Shown: positions 9,621 through 18,590, numbered from the stretch's first letter. The stretch: DNA of 64,000 nucleotides from UBA7803 sp041395905 (GCA_041395905.1 JAWKZP010000008.1:124001-188000), one strand, 5' to 3'. A program made the numbers and translations. The notes: generated by a model not told the origin, from the letters alone.

Positions 9621-11381
9621 GTGCTGAAGTCCCTCCTGCGTCTGAAACCATTCGTGCTGCCTTACCGGGGACGCCTGACCCTGGGCATCGCCGGTTTCGG
9701 CGCATCGCGGGTGCTGGAAGCGCTCGTGCCGATGTTTCTGGCCATGTCCATCGATCGCATCGCCGCAGGACGCATCGAGCTGGGGCTGCCCATCATCGGC
9801 ATATTCCTCGCGGTGGTCGCGCGCTACGCCGTCGTGACCTACGCCCGCTACGCGGTGCGCAGCACCGGTCAGCACGTAGCATACGATCTGCGCCAGGCCC
9901 TGTACGGCGCACTGCAGCATCAGGGCGGTCGGTTCTTCTCGCGCTACACCATCGGCGACATGATGACCCGGGCAATCGCGGACATCAGCCTGATCCAGCG
10001 GCTAATCGCCATGGGCACCATCCTGCTGGTGATCCTTGTCTACGCGACGCTGGTGGGCTTCGGCTTCATGCTCTACTACTCGCCGGCCCTGACCCTGCTG
10101 CTGCTGCCGCCGTTGCCGTTCGTGTTCTTCTACGCACAGTGGTCGGCACGCCAGATGGGCGTGGCGTCGCGGGACGTGCAGGACCGCCTGTCGAGCCTCG
10201 CCGATCAGGTGCAGGAGAACCTGTCCGGAATCCGCACGATTCAGGCGATGGTGCAGGAAGAAAACGAGATCCGCCGATTCGGCGCGATCAATCAGTCCTA
10301 CGCCGACGCGTTCTACCGTCAGGCCTGGATCAACTCCATGATGATGGCCTGGATGCCTTCGCTGGCCGCCATCTGTTCCATCACCATTCTGGGCTATGGT
10401 GGCAATCTGGTGCTGCAGGGCGAGCTCAGCATCGGCGCCCTGGTGGCGTTCTTCATGTACGTCAACATGGTGGTGCAGCCGTTCCGCGTGGCCGGTTTCA
10501 TCATCAACCTGTTCCAGCGCGCCGCGGTGGCCAGCGACCGGCTGTTCGAGGTGCTGAACCTGCCCCCGGAAATCGAGGACCGGCCCAGCGGCGCGGCGCC
10601 CGCGGTGATCAACGGGGACATCGAGTTCCGCCACCTGAGCTTTCAGTACGAGCAGGGGCGCTCACCTGCGCTCGAGGACATCACGCTGCGCATCCGCCGC
10701 GGCGAGTCCATCGCCATCATGGGGCGTGTAGGCGCCGGCAAGACCACCCTGCTGAAGCTGCTGGTAAGGCTGCTCGACCCGCCGCCCGGCGCCGTGCTCG
10801 TGGACGGCCACGACGTGCGCGACTATCCCCTGTCGCAACTGCGCGGACAGATCGCGATGGTGCCCCAGGATCCGTTTCTGTTCGGGGAACCCTTGCGCAA
10901 CAACCTGACCTACGACGATCCCGCCCGCGCCCTGGAGCTCATCTGGCAAGCCGCCAGCTCGGCTGACCTCAAGGACACCATCGAAGAGTTTCCGGAACGC
11001 ATGGACACGGTTGTGGGCGAGCGCGGCGTCACGCTGTCCGGAGGCCAGAAGCAGCGCGCCACACTGGCGCGCGGGCTGATCCGTCGGGCACCGGTGCTGG
11101 TGCTCGACGACTGCTTCTCGAGCGTGGACACCGAAACCGAGGAGCACATCCTCTCGGAGCTCGAACGCCTGCGCGGCGGACAGACCACCATTCTGGTTTC
11201 GCATCGCGTGTCCACGGCTCGGCACGCCGACCGCATCGTCGTGCTGAGCGAAGGGCGCATCGCCGAAGTGGGCAGCCACGAGCAGCTGCTCGCCGCGGGT
11301 GGTCTGTATGCGGAGCTGGAACGCATCCAGCGCGAAGGCGCCGACGACTCCGACTACGAACTCGTCGGAGTACCCGGCTGA
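9621..11381 (+). CDS. ABC exporter half-transporter, degenerate-site subunit (MdlA-like)
   Basis: 586-residue half transporter: six TM helices (about residues 15-300), then a nucleotide-binding domain with Walker A GRVGAGKTTLL, Q-loop MVPQDPFLFG, signature LSGGQKQR and H-loop LVSHR. Walker B reads VLVLDDCFSSVD, so the usual catalytic Glu is Asp. This is the mark of the degenerate site in heterodimeric exporters such as MdlA of MdlAB. The second subunit starts at the last base of the stop codon (TGATG overlap), so the two are made together. Substrate unknown; multidrug or lipid export is the usual role. Confidence 0.93.
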   Translation: MLKSLLRLKPFVLPYRGRLTLGIAGFGASRVLEALVPMFLAMSIDRIAAGRIELGLPIIGIFLAVVARYAVVTYARYAVRSTGQHVAYDLRQALYGALQHQGGRFFSRYTIGDMMTRAIADISLIQRLIAMGTILLVILVYATLVGFGFMLYYSPALTLLLLPPLPFVFFYAQWSARQMGVASRDVQDRLSSLADQVQENLSGIRTIQAMVQEENEIRRFGAINQSYADAFYRQAWINSMMMAWMPSLAAICSITILGYGGNLVLQGELSIGALVAFFMYVNMVVQPFRVAGFIINLFQRAAVASDRLFEVLNLPPEIEDRPSGAAPAVINGDIEFRHLSFQYEQGRSPALEDITLRIRRGESIAIMGRVGAGKTTLLKLLVRLLDPPPGAVLVDGHDVRDYPLSQLRGQIAMVPQDPFLFGEPLRNNLTYDDPARALELIWQAASSADLKDTIEEFPERMDTVVGERGVTLSGGQKQRATLARGLIRRAPVLVLDDCFSSVDTETEEHILSELERLRGGQTTILVSHRVSTARHADRIVVLSEGRIAEVGSHEQLLAAGGLYAELERIQREGADDSDYELVGVPG

Positions 11382-13285
11382 TGGCGGCCCGCACTCCTGA
11401 ATCCGCCGCGCCTGCGCGTCGCGACTACTCGATGTTCGAGGCGGAGCTCTCCGGCGCAGTGCTGAACCTGCAGCTGCTGCGGCGCCTGCTGCGCTGGCTG
11501 AAGCCTTATCGCGTCACGGTGAGCGTCAGCGCGCTGCTGATTCTGCTCGCTTCCACCCTGCAGGTGCTGATGCCGGTGGTTCTGTCGTTGGTGGTGATCG
11601 ACCACATCATCAAGGGCGAGACCGACCCGGACCGCCCGGACCTGGGCATGATCGACCTCAACGACTGGCTCACGGGCGTGCTCGGGGTCCATCCGCTGGT
11701 GACGGCCTGCCTGCTCTACGCGCTGCTGCAGCTGGGCTGGGCGGTCGCCGGGCATGCCCACCGGGTGACCCTGATCAGCTCCGTGATCAACAGCCTCCGC
11801 GATCTGCGCATGGACCTGTTCCGCCATCTCGAAACGCGCCCATCGTCGTTCTACGACCGTGTCGCCGTGGGTCGAGTCATGACCCGGGTGACGAACGACG
11901 TGGAAGCGCTCTACGAGCTGCTGCGTGGTATCGGCACCCTGGTCGGCGAGTTCGTGCCGTTCTTCGTGGCGCTGACCATCATGCTGGCCATGGACGTGCA
12001 CCTGACGCTGATGCTGCTGCTGGCACTGCCGGTGATGGGCTCGGTCACCTGGCTGTTCCGCCGCACCACGCGCCAGCTGTTCCGCATGGTGCGCCAGAGT
12101 GTCTCGGCGCTGAATCAGAATCTGCAGGAGAACCTGGCCGGCCTGCAGGTGGTGCAGCTCTCGGAACGGCAGCGCTACAACCTGGAACGCTACACCCGCA
12201 TCAACGAGGAGAACCGGCGCTGGGAGCTGAAGAGCATGCGCGCGGAGACGCTGTACGGCGCCTTTACCGACAGCATGTCGCACCTCGGCATCGGCGTGGT
12301 CATCTGGTACGGCGGCGGCGCGGTGGTGCAGAACAGCCTTACCCTGGGCGAGGTGATCCTGTTCACCCGCTTCATCGATATGCTGTTCTATCCCATCGTG
12401 GCACTCGGGGAGCAGACCAACATCCTGTTCCGGGCCATGGCCAGCGGCGAGCGCATCTTTCAGGCGCTGGATTGGGATGAGAAGGTCCACGAGCCCGTGC
12501 AGCCCGCGACTCTGCCGGCGCGGCTCTCAGGCGAGGTTCGGTTCGAAGATCTGAGTTTCGCCTACGATCCCGACGTGCCGATACTGCGCCATGTCTCCTT
12601 CAGCATCGCGCCGGGCGAGAAGCTGGCCATCGTCGGACCCACGGGCTCCGGCAAGAGCACGCTGATCCGACTGCTTGGACGCTTCTACGACTTCGACGAC
12701 GGCTGCATCTTTCTCGACGGAATCGACCTGAACCGGATCCACACCCGGGATCTGCGCAAGCGCATCGGTGTGGTGCTGCAGGATTTCCACATCTTTTCGG
12801 GCACGATCTACGACAACATTGCCCTCGGCGATCCGCTGATCACGCGCGAGCAGGCCGAAGCCGCGGCCCGCCGCGTCAATGCCCACGGCTTCATCAGCGC
12901 GCTGCGCGACGGCTACGACACGGAGCTGTCCGAACGGGGGCAGAACCTGTCCCAGGGCCAGCGCCAGCTGCTCGCATTCGCGCGCGTGCTGGCCGCTGAT
13001 CCGGAAATTCTGGTGCTCGACGAGGCCACCGCCAGCATCGACACCGAGACCGAGCTGCTGATTCAGGACGCGCTGAGAAAGCTGACCGCCGGGCGCACCA
13101 GTATCATCATCGCGCACCGGCTGCAGACCATTCAGGAGGCCGATCGCGTGCTGGTGCTCAATCATGGACGCGTGGAAGAACTCGGCACCCATGAAGAGCT
13201 GCTGGCGCGCGAAGGTCTGTACTACACGCTGCACACACTGCAGTTCCAGAGCACCGGCGAAGCCGAGGCCGGGCCAGCTGCATGA
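11381..13285 (+). CDS. ABC exporter half-transporter, catalytic-site subunit (MdlB-like)
   Basis: 634 residues with a six-helix TM domain and an NBD carrying Walker A GPTGSGKSTLI, signature LSQGQRQ, Walker B ILVLDEATASID with the catalytic Glu present, and H-loop IIAHR. The canonical Walker B here and the Asp variant in the partner predict one competent and one degenerate ATP site. The C-loop is LSQGQ rather than LSGGQ, as expected for the half that pairs with the degenerate site. Its stop overlaps the start of the VOC gene (ATGA), making a coupled three-gene unit. Confidence 0.93.
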   Translation: MAARTPESAAPARRDYSMFEAELSGAVLNLQLLRRLLRWLKPYRVTVSVSALLILLASTLQVLMPVVLSLVVIDHIIKGETDPDRPDLGMIDLNDWLTGVLGVHPLVTACLLYALLQLGWAVAGHAHRVTLISSVINSLRDLRMDLFRHLETRPSSFYDRVAVGRVMTRVTNDVEALYELLRGIGTLVGEFVPFFVALTIMLAMDVHLTLMLLLALPVMGSVTWLFRRTTRQLFRMVRQSVSALNQNLQENLAGLQVVQLSERQRYNLERYTRINEENRRWELKSMRAETLYGAFTDSMSHLGIGVVIWYGGGAVVQNSLTLGEVILFTRFIDMLFYPIVALGEQTNILFRAMASGERIFQALDWDEKVHEPVQPATLPARLSGEVRFEDLSFAYDPDVPILRHVSFSIAPGEKLAIVGPTGSGKSTLIRLLGRFYDFDDGCIFLDGIDLNRIHTRDLRKRIGVVLQDFHIFSGTIYDNIALGDPLITREQAEAAARRVNAHGFISALRDGYDTELSERGQNLSQGQRQLLAFARVLAADPEILVLDEATASIDTETELLIQDALRKLTAGRTSIIIAHRLQTIQEADRVLVLNHGRVEELGTHEELLAREGLYYTLHTLQFQSTGEAEAGPAA

Positions 13286-13740
13286 AAGCCCGCTACGTAC
13301 ACACCAACCTGATCGCCCGGGACTGGCAGCGCCTGGCGGCGTTCTACACCGAGGTCTTCGGCTGCAGGATGGTGCCACCGGAACGCGACTACCAGGGGGC
13401 CGCGCTCGACGCCGGCACCGCGCTCAACGGGGCACGCCTGCGCGGGGCGCACCTGTTGCTGCCCGGATTCGACGCGGGCGGCCCGACGCTCGAAATCTAC
13501 AGCTACGACCAGCTGGAATCGCGCCCTGCGGTGGCGGTGAACCGGCCCGGCTTCGGTCACATCGCATTCGAGGTGGACGACGTACCCGCCGCGGCCCAAC
13601 TGGTGCGCGCGCACGGGGGCGCTGAGGTAGGCCAGATCGTCGAGCTCACCACCAGGACCGGAGCCCGGGTCACCTGGTGCTACATGACCGACCCGGAAGG
13701 CAACGTGCTGGAGCTGCAGTCATGGTCCGACACAGCCTGA
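13282..13740 (+). CDS. VOC-superfamily (glyoxalase/dioxygenase-fold) protein
   Basis: 152 residues with paired beta-alpha-beta-beta-beta modules: YVHTNLIARDWQRLAAFYTEVFG at the start and GFGHIAFEVDDVPAAAQLV in the middle, ending TDPEGNVLELQSW. Conserved His8, Glu and a C-terminal Glu could bind a metal as in glyoxalase I relatives. The start ATG overlaps the ABC gene stop by 4 bases (ATGA), so it is translationally coupled to the exporter. That suggests a role in handling the same class of compound, for instance binding or detoxifying the exported molecule. Exact reaction unknown. Confidence 0.82.
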   Translation: MKARYVHTNLIARDWQRLAAFYTEVFGCRMVPPERDYQGAALDAGTALNGARLRGAHLLLPGFDAGGPTLEIYSYDQLESRPAVAVNRPGFGHIAFEVDDVPAAAQLVRAHGGAEVGQIVELTTRTGARVTWCYMTDPEGNVLELQSWSDTA

Positions 13741-13785
13741 TCCGGCGCGTGACCCGCGGCGGTTAGATCCAAGAGGAGCGACGAC

Positions 13786-14370
13786 ATGCCGCATCGAATT
13801 GCGATCATCCAGGGTCACCCGGACCCCTCGCAGACCCACCTGTGCCACGCGCTGGCCGACGCCTATCGCAACGGCGCCGAGCAGGCCGGATTCGAGGTGC
13901 GCACGATCACGGTGGCGGAACTCAGCTTCCCGCTCATCCGCAACCAGGAGCAGTTCACCGACAGCGACCTGCCGGAGAGCATCGAGGAGGCACAATCGGT
14001 GATCCGCTCGAGCGACCACCTGGTGCTGTTCTACCCCTTGTGGCTGGGCACCATGCCGGCGCTGCTGAAAGGTTTTCTCGAGCAGGTGTTCCGCTACGAG
14101 TTCGCGTTTCAGCGGCTGCCGAGCGGACGCTTCGACCGGAAGCTCACCGGCCGATCGGCCCGTGTGGTGATCACCATGGGCATGCCGGCAAGTGCGTACC
14201 GCTGGTATTTCGGCGCGCACAGCCTGAAGAGTCTGGAACGCAACATCCTCAAGTTTGCCGGCATCCGCCCGATCCGCGAAAGCCTGTTCGGCATGGTGGA
14301 GGAATCGGATCGCGGCATGCGCGAGCGCTGGCTGGCGCGCATGCGCAAGCTCGGCAGCGCCGGCCGCTGA
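13786..14370 (+). CDS. NAD(P)H-dependent oxidoreductase, flavodoxin_2 (quinone reductase-like) family
   Basis: 194 residues. IAIIQGHPDPSQTHLCHALADAY is the flavin-phosphate loop of the MdaB/KefF/NQO family; LVLFYPLWLGTMPALLKGFLEQVF is the second signature, including the W-G-P-like flavin contact. A strong Shine-Dalgarno (AAGAGGAG) precedes ATG 13786. It lies 45 bases after the VOC gene, probably in the same transcript as the exporter. Likely reduces quinones or nitro compounds with FAD or FMN; substrate unknown. Convergent with badI, with only 7 bases between stops. Confidence 0.85.
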   Translation: MPHRIAIIQGHPDPSQTHLCHALADAYRNGAEQAGFEVRTITVAELSFPLIRNQEQFTDSDLPESIEEAQSVIRSSDHLVLFYPLWLGTMPALLKGFLEQVFRYEFAFQRLPSGRFDRKLTGRSARVVITMGMPASAYRWYFGAHSLKSLERNILKFAGIRPIRESLFGMVEESDRGMRERWLARMRKLGSAGR

Positions 14371-14377
14371 GCAGGCC

Positions 14378-15175
14378 TCAGCGCACGAACCTGCGGAAGT
14401 CGGGCTTGCGCTTCTCGCCCAGAGCCGCCACGCCTTCCCTGGACTCCTCCGTCTCGTAGTACAGGCGCAGCGCCTGCATGCCGAGGCCGCCGATTCCCTT
14501 GATGTTGTCGCTGTCGGCATTGAACGATTTTTTGGCGATGGCGATGGCGGTGGGGCTCTTTGCCACCAGCTCCTGGCACCAGCGAGCGACCTCGGCATCG
14601 AGCTGATCGTCGGGCACCACCGCATTCGCCAGGCCCATGGCCAGCGCTTCCTGGGCGCTGTAGCGACGGCACAGGTACCACATCTCGCGCGCCTTCTTCT
14701 CGCCCACGACCCGGGCCAGGTAGGCTGTACCGAATCCAGGATCGACCGAGCCCATGCTCGGACCGACCTGACCGAAGATCGCGGTCTCACTGGCGATGGT
14801 GAGGTCGCAGAGCGTCGCGAGCACGTTGCCTCCGCCGATCGCGTAGCCTCGCACCTTCGCAATGACCGGCTTGGGCACGTCGCGGATCACCGCGTGCAGC
14901 TCCTCCACCGGCATGCCTATGGCCCCGCGCACGTTGCCGGCGCCATAGCCGCCGTCGTGATCGGACTGGTCCCCGCCGGTACAGAACGCCTTGCCGCCGG
15001 CGCCGGTGAGCACGATGGCGCCGACGTCGCGATCCCAGCCCGCGGCATAGAAGGCCTCGAGCAGTTCGATGACCGTCTGCGGCCGGAACGCGTTGTAGAC
15101 GCGCGGCCGATTCATGGTGATGGTCGCGACACCGTCGGCGACCTCATAGATCAGGTCGGTGAACTCTTCGGACAT
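14378..15175 (-). CDS. badI: 2-Ketocyclohexanecarboxyl-CoA hydrolase (BadI-like crotonase)
   Basis: 265-residue crotonase closely resembling BadI of Rhodopseudomonas palustris as I recall it. It shows DLIYEVADGVATITMNRP, AFCTGGDQSDHDGGYG, VEELHAVIRDVPKPVIAKVRGYAIGGGNVLATLCDLTIAS, FGQVGPSMGSVDPGFG and EKRKPDFRRF. BadI opens the ring of 2-ketocyclohexanecarboxyl-CoA to pimelyl-CoA by a reverse Dieckmann-type reaction, and it shares the CTGGDQ and GSVDPG motifs with MenB. The gene lies 13 bases downstream of the BadH-like gene with a CAGGAG Shine-Dalgarno. MenB-type naphthoate synthase is the alternative, but BadH next door argues for BadI. Confidence 0.85.
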   Translation of the reverse strand: MSEEFTDLIYEVADGVATITMNRPRVYNAFRPQTVIELLEAFYAAGWDRDVGAIVLTGAGGKAFCTGGDQSDHDGGYGAGNVRGAIGMPVEELHAVIRDVPKPVIAKVRGYAIGGGNVLATLCDLTIASETAIFGQVGPSMGSVDPGFGTAYLARVVGEKKAREMWYLCRRYSAQEALAMGLANAVVPDDQLDAEVARWCQELVAKSPTAIAIAKKSFNADSDNIKGIGGLGMQALRLYYETEESREGVAALGEKRKPDFRRFVR

Positions 15176-15188
15176 GAGAACTCCTGTT

Positions 15189-15956
15189 TCAACCGTGCAT
15201 GGACAGACCGCCGGATACGCTGATCACCTGTCCGGTGACGTAGCCGGCCTGATCGCTCAGGAAGTAGGCGACCAGCGCCGGAAAATCGTCCGGCTGAGCC
15301 AGCCGCCGCATGGGTATGGCCCGCTGCAGCGCTTCCTGCAGGCGCCCGCTGGCATCGAAGCCGGCGAGCAGCGGCGTGTCGGTCGGTCCCGGACAGATGC
15401 TGTTGAAGGTGATGCCCTGGCGCGCATGCTCGCGCGCCAGCGTCTTCATGAACGCGATGATGCCGCCCTTGGCAGCCGAGTAAACGGCCTCGCCCGACGA
15501 GCCGACGCGTCCCGCATCCGAGGCGATGCTCACCACGCGGCCCCGCCCGGCCGCCACCAGCCGCTGCACAACCAGATGCGTCACATTGAGCGGGCCGTAC
15601 AGGTTGATGTCCACCACCTTGCGCCACTGCGACGGATCGGTGTCCACGAACGGGCACGCCGCGTCCCAGCCGGCGTTGTTCACCAGACCCCATATCTCGC
15701 CCGCGGCGTCGGCAAACGACCCGACCGCAGCCTCGACCGCACCGTAGTCGGTGATGTCCGTCGCGTACGTGTGCAGCTTGCTCACGGCTGCGGGTAGCCG
15801 CTCGGCTGCGGCATCGCGCAGCTCCGCCAGGGCCGCGGCGCTGATGTCCAGCACACCCACGCGGTAGCCCGCCGCCAGCAGCCCCAGGGTAATGGCACGA
15901 CCAATACCGCCTGCCCCGCCGGTTACCAGAACCCCCCGATCCTTTGCCTGGCTCAC
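15189..15956 (-). CDS. badH: 2-Hydroxycyclohexanecarboxyl-CoA dehydrogenase (BadH-like SDR)
   Basis: 255-residue classical short-chain dehydrogenase: TGGAGGIG nucleotide loop, VNNAGWD, SIASDAGRVGSSGEAVYSAAKGG with catalytic Ser, Tyr and Lys, and CPGPTDTPLL. The NNAGWD and SDAxRVGSSGEAVY strings match BadH, which oxidises 2-hydroxycyclohexanecarboxyl-CoA with NAD to the substrate of BadI. The start is GTG 15956, because AGGAGG sits 8 bases upstream; the frame continues further only as a shadow of the transporter gene. Middle gene of a minus-strand unit transporter-badH-badI, 56 bases after the transporter stop. Confidence 0.83.
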   Translation of the reverse strand: MSQAKDRGVLVTGGAGGIGRAITLGLLAAGYRVGVLDISAAALAELRDAAAERLPAAVSKLHTYATDITDYGAVEAAVGSFADAAGEIWGLVNNAGWDAACPFVDTDPSQWRKVVDINLYGPLNVTHLVVQRLVAAGRGRVVSIASDAGRVGSSGEAVYSAAKGGIIAFMKTLAREHARQGITFNSICPGPTDTPLLAGFDASGRLQEALQRAIPMRRLAQPDDFPALVAYFLSDQAGYVTGQVISVSGGLSMHG

Positions 15957-16012
15957 TGCCTGTCCCTCCTGCTCGCGGTCCCGCGGGGCGCGCCCGCCAC
16001 GGCAGCCATGGT

Positions 16013-17446
16013 TCAGTCGATGACCGAACCCACCGGCGCACCGGTGCGCAGCCTTTCGGCACGGTGATTGTGACCGACGCGGGTGATCCGGTAGAAGCCG
16101 ATGCAGATCAGCGCCGAAAGATAGAACACCATCAGCACCGGGCCGTAGATGAAGCCCAGATCCCAGACCGTTTCCGCCGGTACCGTGCCGAGCGGCGCAC
16201 CGCGGGGAAAGCTGATCAGATCCAGCGCCACACCGGCAATGAAGGCGCCCACTCCGGAGGTTGCCTTCTGCGCGAACGAGCGCGATGCGAAGAACAGCCC
16301 CTCTTCGCGGCGGCCGGTGGTCGCCTGGCTGTGCTCGACGACGTCCGCCAGCATGGACGACTGCACGATACCGAAGCTCACGATCACCGCAACATTGATG
16401 ATGGTGTGAACCCAGATGATCGGAAACAGCCAGGGGCTGTCGTTGTCCGGAAACCAGCCGGACAGACGCAGAAGCACCGGCAGCGCGGAAAACACGATCT
16501 GAAACGCATAGATGCCCATGGCGCTGCGCTTCTTGTCCCAGCGGCGTGTGATCAGCGGCGCGAAGAACAGCGGCAGCATGGCCGCGATGAACAGCGACCC
16601 GATCACCCAACGCCAGTTCTCCGGCGCGATTTCCCAGAAGTGCGTGACCATGTAGGTATCGAAGTTGGTGGCCACACCGGCACCGATGGCGGCGAACAGG
16701 CCCGCGAAGAACAGCGCCGCGAAGTTGCGGTTCGACAACGTCACCTTCAGGTCGCCGAGCAGATCCAGAAACCGATAGGAGGTCCGCTGCGGCGGTGGCT
16801 GCAGATACGGAATGTAGCGATGCAGGCCCGCCGACGAGCCGAGGATCGTGATCAGCATCACCACCGCGCCGATGCTGCCGTAGACCTTGTAGGTCGTGGC
16901 GGATCCCGCCCCCCAGGCCACCATGAACACGCCCCAGTTCAGCACCGCCATGGCCAGGCCGCCGTACCAGCCCATCATGTAGCGGTAGCTGAGCATGCGC
17001 GTGCGCTCGTCGTAGTCGTCGGTGAGCTCGGCGACGATGGCGCTCGAAGGGATTTCGTAGAGCGTGATGAAAAACCGCACCAGCACGCTCGCCACCGTGA
17101 GGTAGACGAACAACCCGAACTCGGACAGCGCCGGCGGGTTCCACAGAAAAAAGTACACGAACGCAACCGGAAACGCTGAGGCGTACATGAACGGATGGCG
17201 CCGTCCCCAGCGCGAGCGGGTGTTGTCCGACCAGAGACCGACGATGGGATCCGACACCGCGTCGAACAGCATGGCGATGAGGATGGCGAGACCGGCGTAG
17301 GCGCCCGGGAGGTCGAGCACCTGGTTGTAGTAGAACAGCAGGAAGTAAGAGAATCCGTTGTCCTTGACCCCGTAGGCGGCCGAACCGATTCCGTACAACC
17401 AGCGGACCTTGGCCGTTACCGGCGGTCGCGCGACGACGTCCGACAT
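16013..17446 (-). CDS. MFS transporter of the glycoside-pentoside-hexuronide (GPH, MFS_2) type
   Basis: 477 residues with about 12 TM helices. The GPH signature between TM2 and TM3 is clear (DPIVGLWSDNTRSRWGRRHPFMY), and RREEGLFFASRSFAQK is the second family motif in the C-terminal half. Despite the family name, such genes in catabolic clusters often move aromatic acids, steroids or other organic acids. As first gene of the unit with badH and badI it is a good candidate importer for an alicyclic carboxylate, by inference. A second member of the family lies at 56684-58147. Confidence 0.88.
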   Translation of the reverse strand: MSDVVARPPVTAKVRWLYGIGSAAYGVKDNGFSYFLLFYYNQVLDLPGAYAGLAILIAMLFDAVSDPIVGLWSDNTRSRWGRRHPFMYASAFPVAFVYFFLWNPPALSEFGLFVYLTVASVLVRFFITLYEIPSSAIVAELTDDYDERTRMLSYRYMMGWYGGLAMAVLNWGVFMVAWGAGSATTYKVYGSIGAVVMLITILGSSAGLHRYIPYLQPPPQRTSYRFLDLLGDLKVTLSNRNFAALFFAGLFAAIGAGVATNFDTYMVTHFWEIAPENWRWVIGSLFIAAMLPLFFAPLITRRWDKKRSAMGIYAFQIVFSALPVLLRLSGWFPDNDSPWLFPIIWVHTIINVAVIVSFGIVQSSMLADVVEHSQATTGRREEGLFFASRSFAQKATSGVGAFIAGVALDLISFPRGAPLGTVPAETVWDLGFIYGPVLMVFYLSALICIGFYRITRVGHNHRAERLRTGAPVGSVID

Positions 17447-17789
17447 TTGCGACTCCCTTCCCTGGGCTCGAGCTTAGCGGGAGCCTGTGGCGGGGCGCAA
17501 CGGGCGCTCGGTCGCCTCTGTCGGGTTGTCGGGTTGGTGCACGGCGGCAAGGTCAGGGGCCGGGTTGCCGTGTACGTGGCCAGGCTGCTGCGTCGGGCTT
17601 CCGGCATGGGTCGGCGAGCGCCGTGTAGCGACGCCGGAGGCGCGGGCGAGGCCGAGCGACCCATGCCGGAAGCCCGACGCAGCTGCCTCATCCCAGGTTT
17701 TCAATTGAACTCGACTCCGGCTCACGCTGATGCGCTGAACCGCCCGGTGTAGACTCGCTGATTCGGCAACGGATTTCGGAGGCTTGCCG
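17447..17789. other. Non-coding gap between divergent GPH transporter and OXA genes
   Basis: 343 bases without a credible gene. It must hold the promoters of two divergent transcription units. The dominant feature is a 27-base perfect inverted repeat (separate entry). A small self-complementary TTCAATTGAA lies at 17700-17709 and TAGACT (17750-17755) is a possible -10 for the beta-lactamase gene, without a convincing -35. Short open frames here are made of the repeat read in different frames. Confidence 0.6.
17587..17683. repeat. 27-base perfect inverted repeat with 43-base loop
   Basis: The left arm at 17587-17613 (GCTGCGTCGGGCTTCC...) and the right arm at 17657-17683 are exact reverse complements over 27 bases; pairing stops at both ends. 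The loop (17614-17656) is GC-rich. The arms are longer than an ordinary operator, and there is no U-tract for an intrinsic terminator. A REP- or MITE-like unit or a strong RNA/DNA cruciform are the options. Confidence 0.85.
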
Positions 17790-18590
17790 GTGCGTGTTTT
17801 GATCAGTTATCTGTTTCTGTTCTACACGGCGCAGGCGCTCGCTGCGCAGTGGCAGGAGCGGGACGACTGGGCGGCGCTGTTTGCCGAGCGCGCCGTTACC
17901 GGCACCATCGCGGTGGCGGACGAGCGCGTTGGGCGCCTGTGGGTGCATGACCGGGAGCGTGCGGGCGTCCGGTTCGTGCCGGCGTCCACCTTCAAGATCC
18001 CGCACACGCTGTTCGCGCTGGATGCGGGCGTGGCGCGCGACGAGTTCCAGGTGTTCCGCTGGGACGGGGTCGCGCGTGACGTGCCCGCCTGGAATCGGGA
18101 TCAGACGCTGCGTTCGGCGCTGCGCAATTCCGTGGTCTGGGTCTATCAGGGCTTCGCCCGGGCCATCGGCGAGGACGACGAGCGGCACTATCTGCAGCTC
18201 ATCGACTACGGCAACGCTGATCCGTCGGGGGGCATCGACCGCTTCTGGCTGGACGGCGCGCTGCGAATCTCGGCGTTCGAACAGCTCACGCTGCTGCAGC
18301 GCCTGTACCGCAACCAGCTGCCCTTTCACGTCGAGCAGCAGCGCCTGGTGAAGGACCTGATGATCGTCGAGGCCGGGCGCGACTGGATCCTGCGCGCCAA
18401 GAGCGGCTGGTCGAGCAGCGTCGAGCCCGAGGTGGGCTGGTGGGTGGGCTGGATCGAGTGGCCGGAAGGCCCGGTGTTCTTCGCGCTGAACATGGAGATG
18501 CGCAACGGCGCGAGCGATCTGCCGCAGCGCGAGGGCGTGGCGCGCCAGGTACTGCGCTCCATTCAGGCGTTGCCCGCGCAATCGGAGTAA
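17790..18590 (+). CDS. Class D beta-lactamase (OXA type)
   Basis: 266 residues, exported (signal MRVLISYLFLFYTAQALA, cleavage near residue 18-19). All class D motifs are present: Ser66-Thr-Phe-Lys69 (active Ser and carboxylated Lys), Ser-Val-Val in RNSVVWVYQ, YGN, the Trp in RFWLDGALRIS that stabilises the carboxylated Lys, and KSGW. It hydrolyses beta-lactams in the periplasm; the spectrum cannot be read. Start GTG 17790, chosen because CGGAGG ends 7 bases upstream; TTG 17784 is too close to it. Only 11 bases separate its stop from lipA. No mobile element nearby, so it looks like a resident chromosomal gene. Confidence 0.93.
   Translation: MRVLISYLFLFYTAQALAAQWQERDDWAALFAERAVTGTIAVADERVGRLWVHDRERAGVRFVPASTFKIPHTLFALDAGVARDEFQVFRWDGVARDVPAWNRDQTLRSALRNSVVWVYQGFARAIGEDDERHYLQLIDYGNADPSGGIDRFWLDGALRISAFEQLTLLQRLYRNQLPFHVEQQRLVKDLMIVEAGRDWILRAKSGWSSSVEPEVGWWVGWIEWPEGPVFFALNMEMRNGASDLPQREGVARQVLRSIQALPAQSE

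Noticed and set aside
8346..9920. 524-codon minus-strand open frame
   Set aside because: Antisense to asnS and the ABC exporter; composition is typical of a shadow frame.
14378..15175. MenB (naphthoyl-CoA synthase) for the crotonase
   Set aside because: MenB shares key motifs, but the BadH-like gene directly upstream and the VEELHAVIRDVPKPVIA string favour BadI; left as an alternative in the entry.
15957..17144. N-terminal extension of the BadH frame to 651 codons
   Set aside because: It is the transporter gene read in another frame; GTG 15956 has a strong AGGAGG and gives the normal SDR N-terminus.
17195..17752. Small open frames over the 27-base inverted repeat
   Set aside because: Their peptides repeat the same palindrome-encoded string on both strands; no coding signal.
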